A DNA stretch of 64,000 nt from an uncultured Ruegeria sp. (GTDB lineage Bacteria > Pseudomonadota > Alphaproteobacteria > Rhodobacterales > Rhodobacteraceae), in NCBI RefSeq assembly GCF_947504215.1, contig NZ_CANNGO010000014.1:55514-119513 (forward strand), given 5' to 3'. Of the stretch, positions 17,731-26,932 are shown piece after piece. Made by a program: the position numbers and the translations under genes. Under the pieces are notes generated by a model. It did no database searches and was not told the DNA's origin. It saw only the letters and a list, made by a program, of their open reading frames with translations. Position 1 is the stretch's first letter; every line of letters starts with the position of its first letter.

Positions 17731-18534
17731 CTAAGAGCCGCCAGCTTTCCATTGAGCCCAGGTTTCCGGCGTGCCGTTGAACGTGTTGATATCGACCCGA
17801 CCGCGCACGCCGGGCACCAAACCGGTGCCCGTGTATTGCCAGAACCGCCAAAGTGCCCGCGGGTAGACCTGACGCGGGTGACCCGCCACCGATCTGAGCC
17901 AGAACTCGGTCCGAGGTAGCCGCGCGATATCTGTGTCCTCGAAAAAGTCCACGGTGGTGTAGACGATGGGCCGGCGGCCATAGTGACGTTCCAGAATATC
18001 AAGGAACCTTTGGGCTTCGGCGCGCACCGTCGCACCGTCGGGGCGCAATGTGCAGGTTCTGGAATGCGGCGTCCACTCCATGTCTAGGACATGCGGCAGG
18101 TCGGCACCTTTCGGGACATTCTGGATAAACCAACGGGCTTGTTCCCGCGCCGGACGGCAGAAGTAATAGTAGTGATACGCCCCCCAAGGCACCCCCGCCG
18201 CCTGCGCACCACGGCGGTGGTCGTCAAACAGCGGATCGGCAACATCCCCGCCTTCCGTTGCTTTCAAAAACGCAAAGCTTACCCCCGAAGCCTTGGCTGT
18301 GCGCCAATCAATCGGCCCCTGCCAGCGTGAGACATCGAGCCCATGAACAGGGTATAGACCGGGATGTCGCCCTTCCCATTCATGTGGGTCATCGTCGCCA
18401 AAATCGGGATAGACAACCGATGGTGCTGTTCTGTCGACGCCCGGTGCGGGTTCGATCACCTGAGGTTGCGGGCCGCCACGCCCGCAAGACACAAGCACAG
18501 CACCTGCAAATGCCAGCAAAAGCGCAAATCGCAT
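17731..18534 (-). CDS. GH25 lysozyme-like lipoprotein
   Basis: 267 residues. Signal peptide with lipobox VLVSC (Cys near residue 17), then a glycoside hydrolase family 25 domain: GLDVSRWQGPIDW, FAFLKATEGGD, PWGAYHYYYFCRP, HVLDMEWTPHS, and WQYTGTGLVPGVRGRVDIN. GH25 enzymes cleave the MurNAc-GlcNAc bond of peptidoglycan; both catalytic acidic residues (DV...E in the DMEW strand) appear kept. It lies antisense between trmD and rplS, breaking the usual contiguity of that pair. Confidence 0.88.
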   Translation of the reverse strand: MRFALLLAFAGAVLVSCGRGGPQPQVIEPAPGVDRTAPSVVYPDFGDDDPHEWEGRHPGLYPVHGLDVSRWQGPIDWRTAKASGVSFAFLKATEGGDVADPLFDDHRRGAQAAGVPWGAYHYYYFCRPAREQARWFIQNVPKGADLPHVLDMEWTPHSRTCTLRPDGATVRAEAQRFLDILERHYGRRPIVYTTVDFFEDTDIARLPRTEFWLRSVAGHPRQVYPRALWRFWQYTGTGLVPGVRGRVDINTFNGTPETWAQWKAGGS

Positions 18535-18914
18535 GATGAGTTCCTGTTCTAAATTTCTGCTCTTTTAATTAGCTTCAGAATGCCCAATCATGGACGTAAG
18601 GCAACGCTGCATTTTGTAAATGGCGGAATCCCACCAGCCCGTGCTGCACATCACAGCGATTTAGTCTTGATCCTTCGCCGCAAAGCCCTTAAACGACCGC
18701 AATCCGGTGCCGCTTTTTGCGACTCCGGTGTTTTGGTTTGCATCATGGCGTGACGTCCTGCTTTCTTCAGCCCGGACGCGACGTGGCGGACTACACCAAA
18801 GGAACATTCGATCTGACCTCTGGCGGGCTGTACGCAGGACCCGGTGAAGACCAAGAGCTCTCAGGCCGTGCCCAAACTTCGTGGACCAACCACGAGCATA
18901 TAGGAGTAAATGCG
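18535..18914 (+). other. Gap: upstream region and 5' leader of rplS
   Basis: 380 bp without a supported gene. It should hold the rplS-rpmE promoter and the divergent GH25 promoter. A 6-bp hairpin, TCGTGG-ACCAA-CCACGA, lies at 18879-18895, ending 7 bp before the AGGAG site of rplS, and could affect translation of L19. An open frame across the gap in phase with rplS has no start signal and does not look coding. Confidence 0.35.
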
Positions 18915-19298
18915 ATGGACCTGATCGCACAGCTTGAGGCGGAACAAATTGCCGCCCTGGGGAAAGATATCCCCGATTTCAAAGCCGGAGACACCATCCG
19001 TGTCGGCTATAAAGTGACCGAGGGGTCGCGCACCCGTGTGCAGAACTACGAAGGCGTCTGCATCGCGCGCAACAACGGCAATGGCATTGCCGGTTCGTTC
19101 ACCGTTCGCAAGATTTCGTTTGGCGAAGGCGTGGAGCGTGTGTTCCCGCTGTTCTCGACCAACATCGACAGCATCACCGTTGTCCGCCGCGGCCGCGTTC
19201 GTCGCGCCAAACTGTACTACCTGCGCTCGCGTCGTGGTAAATCCGCGCGTATCGCAGAAGTCACCAACTACAAGCCCAAGGCTGGCGCCGAGGCGTAA
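18915..19298 (+). CDS. rplS: 50S ribosomal protein L19
   Basis: 127 residues at the 30S-50S interface. [52 protein letters not shown] and [18 protein letters not shown] are standard. The ATG at 18915 has an AGGAG site 9 bp upstream; the open frame before it is leader. Confidence 0.97.
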   Translation: MDLIAQLEAEQIAALGKDIPDFKAGDTIRVGYKVTEGSRTRVQNYEGVCIARNNGNGIAGSFTVRKISFGEGVERVFPLFSTNIDSITVVRRGRVRRAKLYYLRSRRGKSARIAEVTNYKPKAGAEA

Positions 19299-19309
19299 GG
19301 AGCGGAAAG

Positions 19310-19531
19310 ATGAAAAAAGACATCCATCCCGATTATCACGTCATCAACGTCAAAATGACCGATGGCACCGTCGTTCAGATGAAATCCACCTGGGGCGCCG
19401 AAGGCGACCAGCTTGCTCTGGAAATCGACCCCTCTGTGCACCCTGCATGGACCGGTGGCTCGTCGCGCCTGATGGACGCCGGCGGCCGCGTGTCGAAGTT
19501 CAAAAAGAAGTACGAAGGCCTGGGTTTCTAA
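19310..19531 (+). CDS. rpmE: 50S ribosomal protein L31, zinc-free type
   Basis: 73 residues. [20 protein letters not shown] opening; the four zinc-binding cysteines of C+ L31 are all absent, so this is a C-minus form. It follows rplS by 11 bp and ends at a terminator. Confidence 0.95.
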   Translation: MKKDIHPDYHVINVKMTDGTVVQMKSTWGAEGDQLALEIDPSVHPAWTGGSSRLMDAGGRVSKFKKKYEGLGF

Positions 19532-19552
19532 ACCCTTTCCGTTTCGATTTCG

Positions 19553-19583
19553 AAAGGCCGTCCCGATGGGGCGGCCTTTTTTT
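19553..19583 (+). terminator. Terminator after rplS-rpmE
   Basis: AAAGGCCG...CGGCCTTTTTTT: an 8-bp GC-rich stem (19553-19578) with a T-run, 21 bp after the rpmE stop. Confidence 0.88.
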
Positions 19584-20530
19584 GTCTCGTGGGTGGCTGC
19601 TTCGAGCCGATTCTGTCAATCCGATCTCTAAGCTGCACATACTCCCAAGACAAAAACTTATGCAGATGCATTAAAGACCACGCCTCAGAGCGATTTCGAA
19701 ACCAGCCCTTCATGCAGTCTACAGCGAAGACCAACGCTCGAATTCACTGATCGCGGGACAAGGCGGCCAGCAAAGTAGTACCTTCAAATCGCCATAATTG
19801 AATACTTTACGCGCGCAAAGAATACAGCTAATCACCAGCTGCGAGTGGCTTTGCGTTTTGTTTGAGTACGCCGCGTGTTTTTCGGCAGCCGCTCGCACTC
19901 CTTCTCTTTGGTTCAAAAGAGCTCTTTGCTGCCCAACGGCACCGATAGCCCACCGGTGAGGTCATGGGAGACGGCAACAGTGTCCGCGTCTCGATATTTG
20001 GGAAAGATCGCAATGAAAAGTTACTTTGCATTTCGCTAGTTTCGTCATGACTGAACGACTAGTTGGGAGATTCGCTTCACTGCAGTGCATCTTACGCCGC
20101 GCATGCAAGGGTTTTTGCGTCAGAATTAGCGGCACTGCACAAGTCCGGTTTGCCTGAACCGCAGACTGCTGTGTAGGTCGGCACAGCGTGCCCGACGAAT
20201 TCCAGTATATCTGAACAGGCGATCCTTTCTATATGCCGGATCGTACCCAGTACGCCCGCGCAAATCAGGACTTGCAGGAAGACGATCAAAACATTCAGGA
20301 ACAGATGCTCTTACCCTTGTCCTGCTCGCTGAAAGTTGGTTTGGGCAGTGAATCAGGGGGCGCCTTTGGCAAATGGTTCGCTCTAACCTGCGATCCGGGC
20401 GTGGTTTTCCAAATTAGAGACTGATATTGACCCAAAGCGCCGCTTGAGGTTCTTTCCTTCCCCGCTGACACAACATATAGTGGCTCACAACAACGTGTGG
20501 ACAAACACGGTACGACTTGGGAACACAAGC
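19584..20530. other. Gap of 947 bp with no supported gene
   Basis: Base use is less GC-biased than in neighbouring genes, and only short unrelated open frames occur (the longest is about 65 codons on the minus strand at 20092-20289, starting with a hydrophobic stretch MIVFLQVLICAGVLG). No tRNA, repeat or recognisable protein remnant was found. The last part must contain the mipZ promoter. A small RNA or degraded gene is possible. Confidence 0.5.
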
Positions 20531-21340
20531 ATGGCACATATCATTGTGGTCGGAAACGAAAAGGGCGGCGCAGGCAAATCGACCGTGTCGATGCATGTGG
20601 CCACAGCTTTGGCGCGGCTGGGACACAAGGTCAGCACACTGGACCTTGACCTGCGACAGCGCAGCTTGGGACGTTACTTTGAGAACCGGGTCAATTTTCT
20701 GAATGGCACGGACACGGGTTTGCCTAGCCCGCTTCATCACGACCTGCCCGAGATCGATGCCAGCAAGCTGAAGCCCGGCGAAAACATCTATGACCACCGG
20801 CTGTCCGCCGCCGTGGCCGAGTTGGAAAGCGACAGCGATTTCATCCTGATCGACTGCCCAGGCTCGCATACCCGCCTAAGCCAGGTAGCGCATTCGTTGG
20901 CGGATACGCTGATCACGCCACTGAATGACAGTTTCATCGATTTCGATCTGCTGGCGCGGATCGATTCAAAGGGCGAGAAAATCCTGGGCCCGTCTGTCTA
21001 TTCCGAGATGGTCTGGAACGCGCGGCAATTGCGGGCACAGGCCGGACTGAAGCCGATCGACTGGGTGGTCGTACGCAACCGGGTCGGCACGCAGCGTATG
21101 GTGAACAAGGAAAAGATGCAGCGCGCCATCGAGATGCTGTCGCAGCGCATCGGGTTTCGCGTCGCCTCGGGCTTTTCCGAACGGGTCATTTTTCGCGAGC
21201 TGTTCCCGCGCGGCCTGACTTTGCTGGATCTCAAGGATATCGGGGTCAAACAGTTGAACATCTCGAACATCGCAGCGCGGCAGGAGTTGCGCGACATGAT
21301 GCGCGAGTTGAACCTGCCGGGCGTTGAGATCGACTTTTAA
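20531..21340 (+). CDS. mipZ: MipZ/ParA-type ATPase, division-site positioning
   Basis: 269 residues. Deviant Walker A GNEKGGAGKSTVSMHVATA at residue 8 and LIDCPGSHT; the domain matches MipZ, which forms a gradient from the poles with ParB and inhibits FtsZ, confining division to mid-cell. Start at 20531; upstream in-frame codons lie in intergenic DNA. The last 4 bp overlap the convergent cyclase gene. Confidence 0.88.
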   Translation: MAHIIVVGNEKGGAGKSTVSMHVATALARLGHKVSTLDLDLRQRSLGRYFENRVNFLNGTDTGLPSPLHHDLPEIDASKLKPGENIYDHRLSAAVAELESDSDFILIDCPGSHTRLSQVAHSLADTLITPLNDSFIDFDLLARIDSKGEKILGPSVYSEMVWNARQLRAQAGLKPIDWVVVRNRVGTQRMVNKEKMQRAIEMLSQRIGFRVASGFSERVIFRELFPRGLTLLDLKDIGVKQLNISNIAARQELRDMMRELNLPGVEIDF

Positions 21341-22602
21341 CTTGCTGGCGTGTAGATCGTGAACAGCTCTTTGGGCTCGGACACGCCGCGCAGCATGTAA
21401 CGGCCCACCGAGACAAGTTCTTGCGCACAAGGCTGTGCCGCACTGGCGACGTCGTCTGAAATCAGAATCCTTTGCCCCAACGAGCGGTGCATTCCTGCGA
21501 TCCGTGCGGCCTGATTTACAGCAGGGCCGATCACCGTGAAGTCCAGACGGGTTTCTGAACCAATATTGCCATACAGAATCTCGCCAGAGTGCAGCGCCAG
21601 CGTAAAATTGGCGACTGGTTGCCCTGCAGCCTGCCGTTGGGCGTTGAGTTCGGCCATCCGAGTCTGCAGCAACGGTACAGCGGACAGGGCGGCACGGGCA
21701 TCCGCGTCAATCTCTCCCACATCGAACATGGCCATCAACCCGTCGCCCATGAATTTCAGAATGTTCCCACCGCTATCGTGAACCACACGAACAGCCACCG
21801 CCAGGTAGTCATTCAGCATTTCGATAATATCCAACCCGGGCAGTTCCTCGGACAGGTTGGTGAAGCCTTCCAGATCGAAATTCCAGATCACCGCATCAAT
21901 CTGCTGCAAAGAACCACGCCGGATTTCACCGGACAGGACACGCCTACCTGCATCCCGCCCCAGATAAACACGCAACAGATCGCGTGCCAGTGTCTGGTTC
22001 TTGGCTGACTTTAGCGCCAACCCCAGATGTGGCAGGACCTCGCGGATCAGGGACAGATCTGTGTCCTCAAACCCTTTGGGTGCATTGCTGGTCCACGACA
22101 TCAAAACACCATCGGTAGCCTTTTGCGCCCCGTTCGGGCGCACTTGACCGGAGCTTTCAAAAGAAACACCTGTCGCATAATATTCCGTGGCACCGACCTC
22201 TCGCAGGTCATTGAGCAGGGGAAACCGACTGGATTCATTCTGCTCGTAAAGTTTCACCCGAATTTCGCCCAAATCCTCGTGTAGCAACGCATAAAGCGGG
22301 CTGCTTTGCCACTGCTCACTGGGCGTATCCGTGTTTTCGAATTTCTCGGATTCACCACCTTTGTCATGGTACCAGCTATACCCGGTTCCGCCATAGACCG
22401 GGTGCAGCGTCGACTGCGCCGCGTGAAACCGCATCAGCGGGACGCCCATCTCGACAAGTCGGGTGCAGAACTCTTCCAGCAATTCTTCTTGCCCGGCGCC
22501 TTCAAGCCCTTTGGTCACCAGCCAGTCGATCAGACTGGTCGCAGGGGCCGTCGCGGGATCGAATGACGTCATGTTTTTGTCCATATCAAGCATGTGAAAC
22601 AT
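21337..22602 (-). CDS. Class III adenylate/guanylate cyclase
   Basis: About 421 residues; four in-frame ATG codons lie near the start (22602, 22593, 22584, 22572) and none has a clear ribosome site. The N-terminal sensor region of about 200 residues is the type found in alphaproteobacterial cyclases (PLMRFHAAQSTLHPVYGG, SSPLYALLHED). The catalytic domain (about 230-400) has both metal Asps (NFDLEGFT and GNILKFMGDGLMAMF) and NIGSETRLDFTVIGPAVNQAARI. Same strand as the MarR gene, 30 bp downstream, so probably co-transcribed with it. The ligand sensed is unknown. Confidence 0.85.
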   Translation of the reverse strand: MFHMLDMDKNMTSFDPATAPATSLIDWLVTKGLEGAGQEELLEEFCTRLVEMGVPLMRFHAAQSTLHPVYGGTGYSWYHDKGGESEKFENTDTPSEQWQSSPLYALLHEDLGEIRVKLYEQNESSRFPLLNDLREVGATEYYATGVSFESSGQVRPNGAQKATDGVLMSWTSNAPKGFEDTDLSLIREVLPHLGLALKSAKNQTLARDLLRVYLGRDAGRRVLSGEIRRGSLQQIDAVIWNFDLEGFTNLSEELPGLDIIEMLNDYLAVAVRVVHDSGGNILKFMGDGLMAMFDVGEIDADARAALSAVPLLQTRMAELNAQRQAAGQPVANFTLALHSGEILYGNIGSETRLDFTVIGPAVNQAARIAGMHRSLGQRILISDDVASAAQPCAQELVSVGRYMLRGVSEPKELFTIYTPAS

Positions 22603-22632
22603 CTGGGGGTGCCGCGGCAGAATTACCAGTAG

Positions 22633-23085
22633 TTAGTCCATCGCGGCAAGACGTCGGAGCATGCGGCGTAGCAGCGCTGCTTCGTCTGTGCTGAACAGGT
22701 TTGCCAGCTTGGCGTCATACTGTTCCGCGATCCCGCGCAACTCGTGATAAACCGTTTTACCCGCCGGTGTCAGCGTCAACCATTCCACCCGGCGGTCATC
22801 CTGATGCCGGGTCCGGGTCAAGTATCGACGTTGTTCCAGCTTGCGAACGGCGCGGCTGATTTTGGTTTTGTGGATTTTGGCACGTGCACCAATCTCTTTT
22901 GCTGTCATCTGGCCGAAAACACCTAGATGAAACAGTACCCGCCATTCAGTCCTCAGCATGCCATAGCGATTCTTATAGACCCGCTGAAAATCAAGAGAGC
23001 TTTCCTCGGCCGCCTGGTTCAGCAGGAACGGCAGGAAATGTTGCAGTTCAAAATCATCTTTTTTGTCAGAGTCATCGTTTGTCAT
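22633..23085 (-). CDS. MarR family regulator of the homogentisate operon
   Basis: 150 residues. Winged helix: MTAKEIGARAKIHKTKISRAVRKLEQRRYL, wing TRHQDDRRVEWLTLT. It is divergent from hmgA with a 57-bp intergenic region holding a palindrome, so it likely represses the catabolic operon and its own gene until an aromatic intermediate binds (inference; homogentisate-responsive MarR proteins are known as HmgR). Confidence 0.82.
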   Translation of the reverse strand: MTNDDSDKKDDFELQHFLPFLLNQAAEESSLDFQRVYKNRYGMLRTEWRVLFHLGVFGQMTAKEIGARAKIHKTKISRAVRKLEQRRYLTRTRHQDDRRVEWLTLTPAGKTVYHELRGIAEQYDAKLANLFSTDEAALLRRMLRRLAAMD

Positions 23086-23091
23086 GCTTGT

Positions 23092-23109
23092 TAGTTACAA
23101 AAACAACTA
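23092..23109. promoter_or_regulatory. Candidate MarR operator between the regulator and hmgA
   Basis: TAGTT-N8-AACTA, 5-bp arms, AT-rich spacer, in the 57-bp gap between the divergent MarR gene and hmgA. Size and position suit a MarR dimer that blocks both promoters. Confidence 0.45.
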
Positions 23110-23142
23110 TTATTCGACAAGTAGCAAACGGAGGAACACACG

Positions 23143-24498
23143 ATGAATCGTCCGCCAAACCCACATACGATGACACAGGCCAGCACGCCTGTTGGAACCC
23201 ATGCAGGCTATATGCCCGGCTTTGGCAACGACTTTGAAACCGAAGCCCTGCCCGATGCTCTGCCGCAAGGCATGAACAGCCCGCAAAAGTGCAACTATGG
23301 TCTTTACGGAGAGCAGCTGAGCGGCACCGCCTTCACTGCCAACCCGCCGGAGCGCACATGGTGTTATCGCATTCGACCCTCGGTAAAGCACTCTCACCGC
23401 TACGAAAAAATCGATCTACCTTACTGGAAATCCGCCCCCTGCATTGACCCGGACGTGATCAGTCTGGGTCAATATCGATGGGATCCGGTTCCGCATTCAG
23501 ACGCCGAACTGAACTGGCTGACCGGCATGCGGACAATGACGACCGCTGGCGACGTCAACACTCAGGTCGGTATGGCCAGTCATATCTATCTGGTCACGGA
23601 ATCAATGGTGGATGACTATTTCTTCTCGGCCGATTCTGAATTGCTGGTGGTTCCGCAAGAGGGCCGTCTGCGGTTCGCGACCGAATTGGGGATCATTGAT
23701 CTGGAACCCAAAGAAATCGCGATCATCCCACGCGGGTTGCTTTACCGCGTCGAGGTTCTGGACGGTCCGGCGCGGGGTTTTGTTTGCGAGAATTACGGAC
23801 AGAAATTCGAGTTGCCGGGGCGCGGTCCGATTGGCGCCAACTGCATGGCCAACCCCCGCGACTTCAAAGCACCTATTGCCGCCTTTGAAGATCGCGAAGT
23901 ACCTTCGACCGTCACCATCAAATGGTGCGGCCAATTTCATACCACCAAGATCCCTCACAGCCCGTTGGATGTCGTCGCCTGGCACGGCAACTACACACCC
24001 TACAAATACGACATGCGCAATTATTGCCCGGTCGGCGCGATCCTGTTTGACCATCCGGACCCGTCAATCTTTACCGTGCTCACCGCGCCTTCGGGGCAGC
24101 CGGGCACGGCGAATATCGACTTTGTCCTGTTCCGCGAACGCTGGATGGTGATGGAAGATACTTTCCGTCCACCTTGGTACCACAAAAACATCATGTCCGA
24201 GCTGATGGGCAACATTTACGGCCAGTACGACGCGAAACCTCAGGGCTTTGTTCCTGGCGGGATGAGCCTGCACAACATGATGATCCCACATGGCCCGGAT
24301 AAGGAAGCCTTTGAAAAAGCATCTAACGCCAACCTGGGTCCTGACAAGCTGGACCAGACCATGTCCTTCATGTTCGAAACCCGGTTCCCTCAGCATTTGA
24401 CGCAATTTGCAGCGACCGAGGCCCCGTTGCAGGATGACTATATCGATTGCTGGACATCGCTTGAGAAGAAATTCGACGGCACACCGGGCAAGAAGTAA
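23143..24498 (+). CDS. hmgA: Homogentisate 1,2-dioxygenase
   Basis: 451 residues. Non-heme Fe(II) enzyme that opens homogentisate to maleylacetoacetate in Tyr/Phe degradation. Marks: [15 protein letters not shown] at the N-terminus, [20 protein letters not shown] and [10 protein letters not shown], and the metal-site region [15 protein letters not shown]. Length is usual (about 440-450). First gene of the run, 30 bp before fahA. Confidence 0.97.
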   Translation: MNRPPNPHTMTQASTPVGTHAGYMPGFGNDFETEALPDALPQGMNSPQKCNYGLYGEQLSGTAFTANPPERTWCYRIRPSVKHSHRYEKIDLPYWKSAPCIDPDVISLGQYRWDPVPHSDAELNWLTGMRTMTTAGDVNTQVGMASHIYLVTESMVDDYFFSADSELLVVPQEGRLRFATELGIIDLEPKEIAIIPRGLLYRVEVLDGPARGFVCENYGQKFELPGRGPIGANCMANPRDFKAPIAAFEDREVPSTVTIKWCGQFHTTKIPHSPLDVVAWHGNYTPYKYDMRNYCPVGAILFDHPDPSIFTVLTAPSGQPGTANIDFVLFRERWMVMEDTFRPPWYHKNIMSELMGNIYGQYDAKPQGFVPGGMSLHNMMIPHGPDKEAFEKASNANLGPDKLDQTMSFMFETRFPQHLTQFAATEAPLQDDYIDCWTSLEKKFDGTPGKK

Positions 24499-24528
24499 CC
24501 GTTCTAATTTCCAAGGTTTGGAGAAAAC

Positions 24529-25785
24529 ATGCCTTTGATGAAATCCTGGGTGATCTCGGCCAACGATGCCGCGCATCCGTTTCCCCTGAATAACCTGCCC
24601 TACGGGGTCTTTTCGATCGATGGCGGTGAACCCCGATGCGGCGTTGCAATCGGGGACATGATCCTCGACGTCACGGAGGCAGAAGCGGAAGGGGTTATCG
24701 TGCTCGCAGATGAGCCGCTGTTCGATCTGCCCTTCTGGAACCCCTTGATGGAGGAAGGGCCAGCTGTTTGGGCCGCTTTCAGAAACCGCGTGACAGCCCT
24801 TCTGGCAGACGGGCCAGAGGAGCAAAACCAAGTCGCACCCTTGCTGGTCGCGCAAAACACTGCCCAGATGCATATGCCATTCGCAGTCAGTGAATACACC
24901 GATTTCTACGCCGGCCGGCATCACGCGCAAAATGTCGGCACAATGTTCCGCGGCCCAGAAAACGCGCTGCCGCCAAACTGGCTACACATTCCGATTGGCT
25001 ATAATGGTCGGGCATCATCTGTTGTCGTCTCGGGCACAGATATCCGCCGCCCATGGGGGCAATTGAAATCTCCAGATCAGGAATTGCCTGCGTTCCTGCC
25101 CAGCCGCCGCTTTGACATCGAGCTTGAAATGGGGGCAATCGTCGGTACCCCATCTGACGGCCCGATCACCGTGCAAGAAGCAGACGACAATATCTTTGGC
25201 TATGTCGTTCTGAACGACTGGTCTGCACGAGATATCCAAGCCTGGGAGTATCAACCGCTCGGCCCGTTCCAGGCCAAGGCAACCGCGACCTCGATCAGCC
25301 CGTGGATTGTGACCAAAGCCGCGTTGGAACCGTTTCGCTGTGAAACGCCCAGGCGCGCTTTCGAGCTGCTTGATCACCTGAAGGATTGCGGCCCGATGCT
25401 TTATGACATTGATCTGTCCATCACTATGGCGCCAAAAAACAAAGAGGCGACCGTGATCGGCCAGACAAATTACAACCAGATGTACTATTCCGCAGCTCAA
25501 CAACTGGCACACCACACAACCTCTGGGTGCCCCATGAATACCGGTGACCTATTGGGATCGGGTACTATTTCCGGCCCGACCAAACCCGAACGGGGCTCAC
25601 TGTTGGAACTCAGCTGGGGTGGGAAAGAACCCCTAACGCTGGACACCGGTGAAACACGCAGCTTCATCGAAGATGGCGACACACTGACACTGTCTGGCGC
25701 GGCCCGTGGCGATGGTTACACAATTGGCTTTGGCGATTGCACCGGTACCATACTGCCCGCGCTGGATGACCCATTTAAAAGATAA
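24529..25785 (+). CDS. fahA: Fumarylacetoacetase
   Basis: 418 residues. Ca2+/Mg2+-dependent hydrolase that splits fumarylacetoacetate into fumarate and acetoacetate. EYTDFYAGRHHAQNVG carries the catalytic Asp and His, GYNGRASSVVVSGT the substrate Arg and Tyr, ELEMGAIVG the metal Glu, and HHTTSGCPMNTGDLLGSGTI the closing motif. An ATG three codons inside could also serve. Follows hmgA. Confidence 0.96.
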   Translation: MPLMKSWVISANDAAHPFPLNNLPYGVFSIDGGEPRCGVAIGDMILDVTEAEAEGVIVLADEPLFDLPFWNPLMEEGPAVWAAFRNRVTALLADGPEEQNQVAPLLVAQNTAQMHMPFAVSEYTDFYAGRHHAQNVGTMFRGPENALPPNWLHIPIGYNGRASSVVVSGTDIRRPWGQLKSPDQELPAFLPSRRFDIELEMGAIVGTPSDGPITVQEADDNIFGYVVLNDWSARDIQAWEYQPLGPFQAKATATSISPWIVTKAALEPFRCETPRRAFELLDHLKDCGPMLYDIDLSITMAPKNKEATVIGQTNYNQMYYSAAQQLAHHTTSGCPMNTGDLLGSGTISGPTKPERGSLLELSWGGKEPLTLDTGETRSFIEDGDTLTLSGAARGDGYTIGFGDCTGTILPALDDPFKR

Positions 25786-25805
25786 GCACCCAATCTTCAT
25801 CTTTT

Positions 25806-25830
25806 CCCAAATACTCCCGCCGGAGGCGGT
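25806..25830. repeat. Candidate small intergenic repeat element
   Basis: A C-rich AAATACTCCCGCCGGAGG core with a short CTCC-cgcc-GGAG hairpin, in the 63-bp space between fahA and the MBL gene. I recall similar elements scattered in Roseobacter intergenic DNA, but only one copy is visible here, so the repeat status rests on memory. Confidence 0.3.
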
Positions 25831-25848
25831 TTCCAAAAGGATAAGTCG

Positions 25849-26799
25849 ATGACCAAAGCATTCGCGTCCCAGGGGGACATGACTGACAAACAAACTTCAT
25901 TCACCGAAGTTGGTGACGGGCTCTACGCTTTCACGGCCGAAGGCGACCCGAATTCCGGTGTCATCATCGGCGATGACAGCGTGATGATTGTCGAGGCGCA
26001 GGCCACCCCGCGCCTTGCAAATAAGGTGATCGAATGCGTGCGCTCTGTCACCGACAAGCCTATCACCCATGTCGCGCTGACCCACTACCACGCGGTGCGT
26101 GTGCTGGGGGCCAGTGCGTTTGGTGCGCAACAGATCCTCATGTCCGACATGGCCCGTGCAATGGTTGTCGAACGGGGTCAAGAAGACTGGGACAGCGAGT
26201 TCCAGCGCTTCCCACGCCTGTTCCAGGGGCATGAAAGCATTCCCGGCCTGACCTGGCCGACCACAACATTCAGCGACACGATGACCGTGTATCTCGGCGA
26301 CCGCCGGGTCAATCTGATGCATCTGGGCCGGGCCCACACGGCGGGCGATATCGTGATCCATGTGCCGGATCAGAACGTGATGTTCACCGGCGACATCGTC
26401 GAATACCACTCGGCCTGTTACTGCGGCGACGGTCATTTCGGCGATTGGGGCGACACACTGGACGAGATCAAATGGTTCGATGTCGACGCGATTGCGCCGG
26501 GTCGCGGCGATGCACTGCTTGGTAAGGACATGGTGAGTGCCGCAATCGAAAACACGCGCGACTTCGTGGACAGCACATATCGCCCCGCAGCCAAAGTGGC
26601 CGCCCGTGGTGGCACCTTGAAAGAGGCGTGGGACGCAGTACGGGCCGAATGTGACCCCAAGTTTTCGGACTATGCGATCTATGAACACTGCCTGCCCTTT
26701 AACGTGTCACGCGCCTTTGACGAAGCACGGGGCATTGATACACCCCGCATCTGGACCGCCCAGCGCGATCTGGAGATGTGGGAGGCGCTTCAAGACTAA
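25849..26799 (+). CDS. MBL-fold protein with altered metal motif
   Basis: 316 residues of metallo-beta-lactamase fold. The canonical HxHxDH reads HYHAVR (H79, H81, then V83 and R84): the second-metal Asp and His are replaced. HTAGD (H163) and TGDIVEYH (D182) remain. It resembles the quinoprotein-relay/lactonase-like MBL group, and is embedded in the homogentisate operon, so a thioester or lactone substrate is a guess. A second start, MTDKQTSF, lies 30 bp inside and has its own AGGGGGA site. Confidence 0.78.
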   Translation: MTKAFASQGDMTDKQTSFTEVGDGLYAFTAEGDPNSGVIIGDDSVMIVEAQATPRLANKVIECVRSVTDKPITHVALTHYHAVRVLGASAFGAQQILMSDMARAMVVERGQEDWDSEFQRFPRLFQGHESIPGLTWPTTTFSDTMTVYLGDRRVNLMHLGRAHTAGDIVIHVPDQNVMFTGDIVEYHSACYCGDGHFGDWGDTLDEIKWFDVDAIAPGRGDALLGKDMVSAAIENTRDFVDSTYRPAAKVAARGGTLKEAWDAVRAECDPKFSDYAIYEHCLPFNVSRAFDEARGIDTPRIWTAQRDLEMWEALQD

Positions 26800-26932
26800 G
26801 AAAGTCAGCCGACATTGATCCAGATCGTTTTCACGAGCTCAAATCGATGAAACCATGAACTCAAGGCCGTTGGTGCACGCCGCCAGCGGAATTGCAAAGC
26901 GACCTTTGGCGCAGCTGCTTGGGGGAAAGCCC

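Noticed and set aside
17624..17734. 36-codon plus-strand frame after trmD with a hydrophobic stretch
   Set aside because: No ribosome site, overlaps the end of the convergent GH25 gene; chance frame likely.
20092..20289. 65-codon minus-strand frame starting MIVFLQVLICAGVLG
   Set aside because: No recognised family, no ribosome site noted and no linked gene; left as part of the gap.
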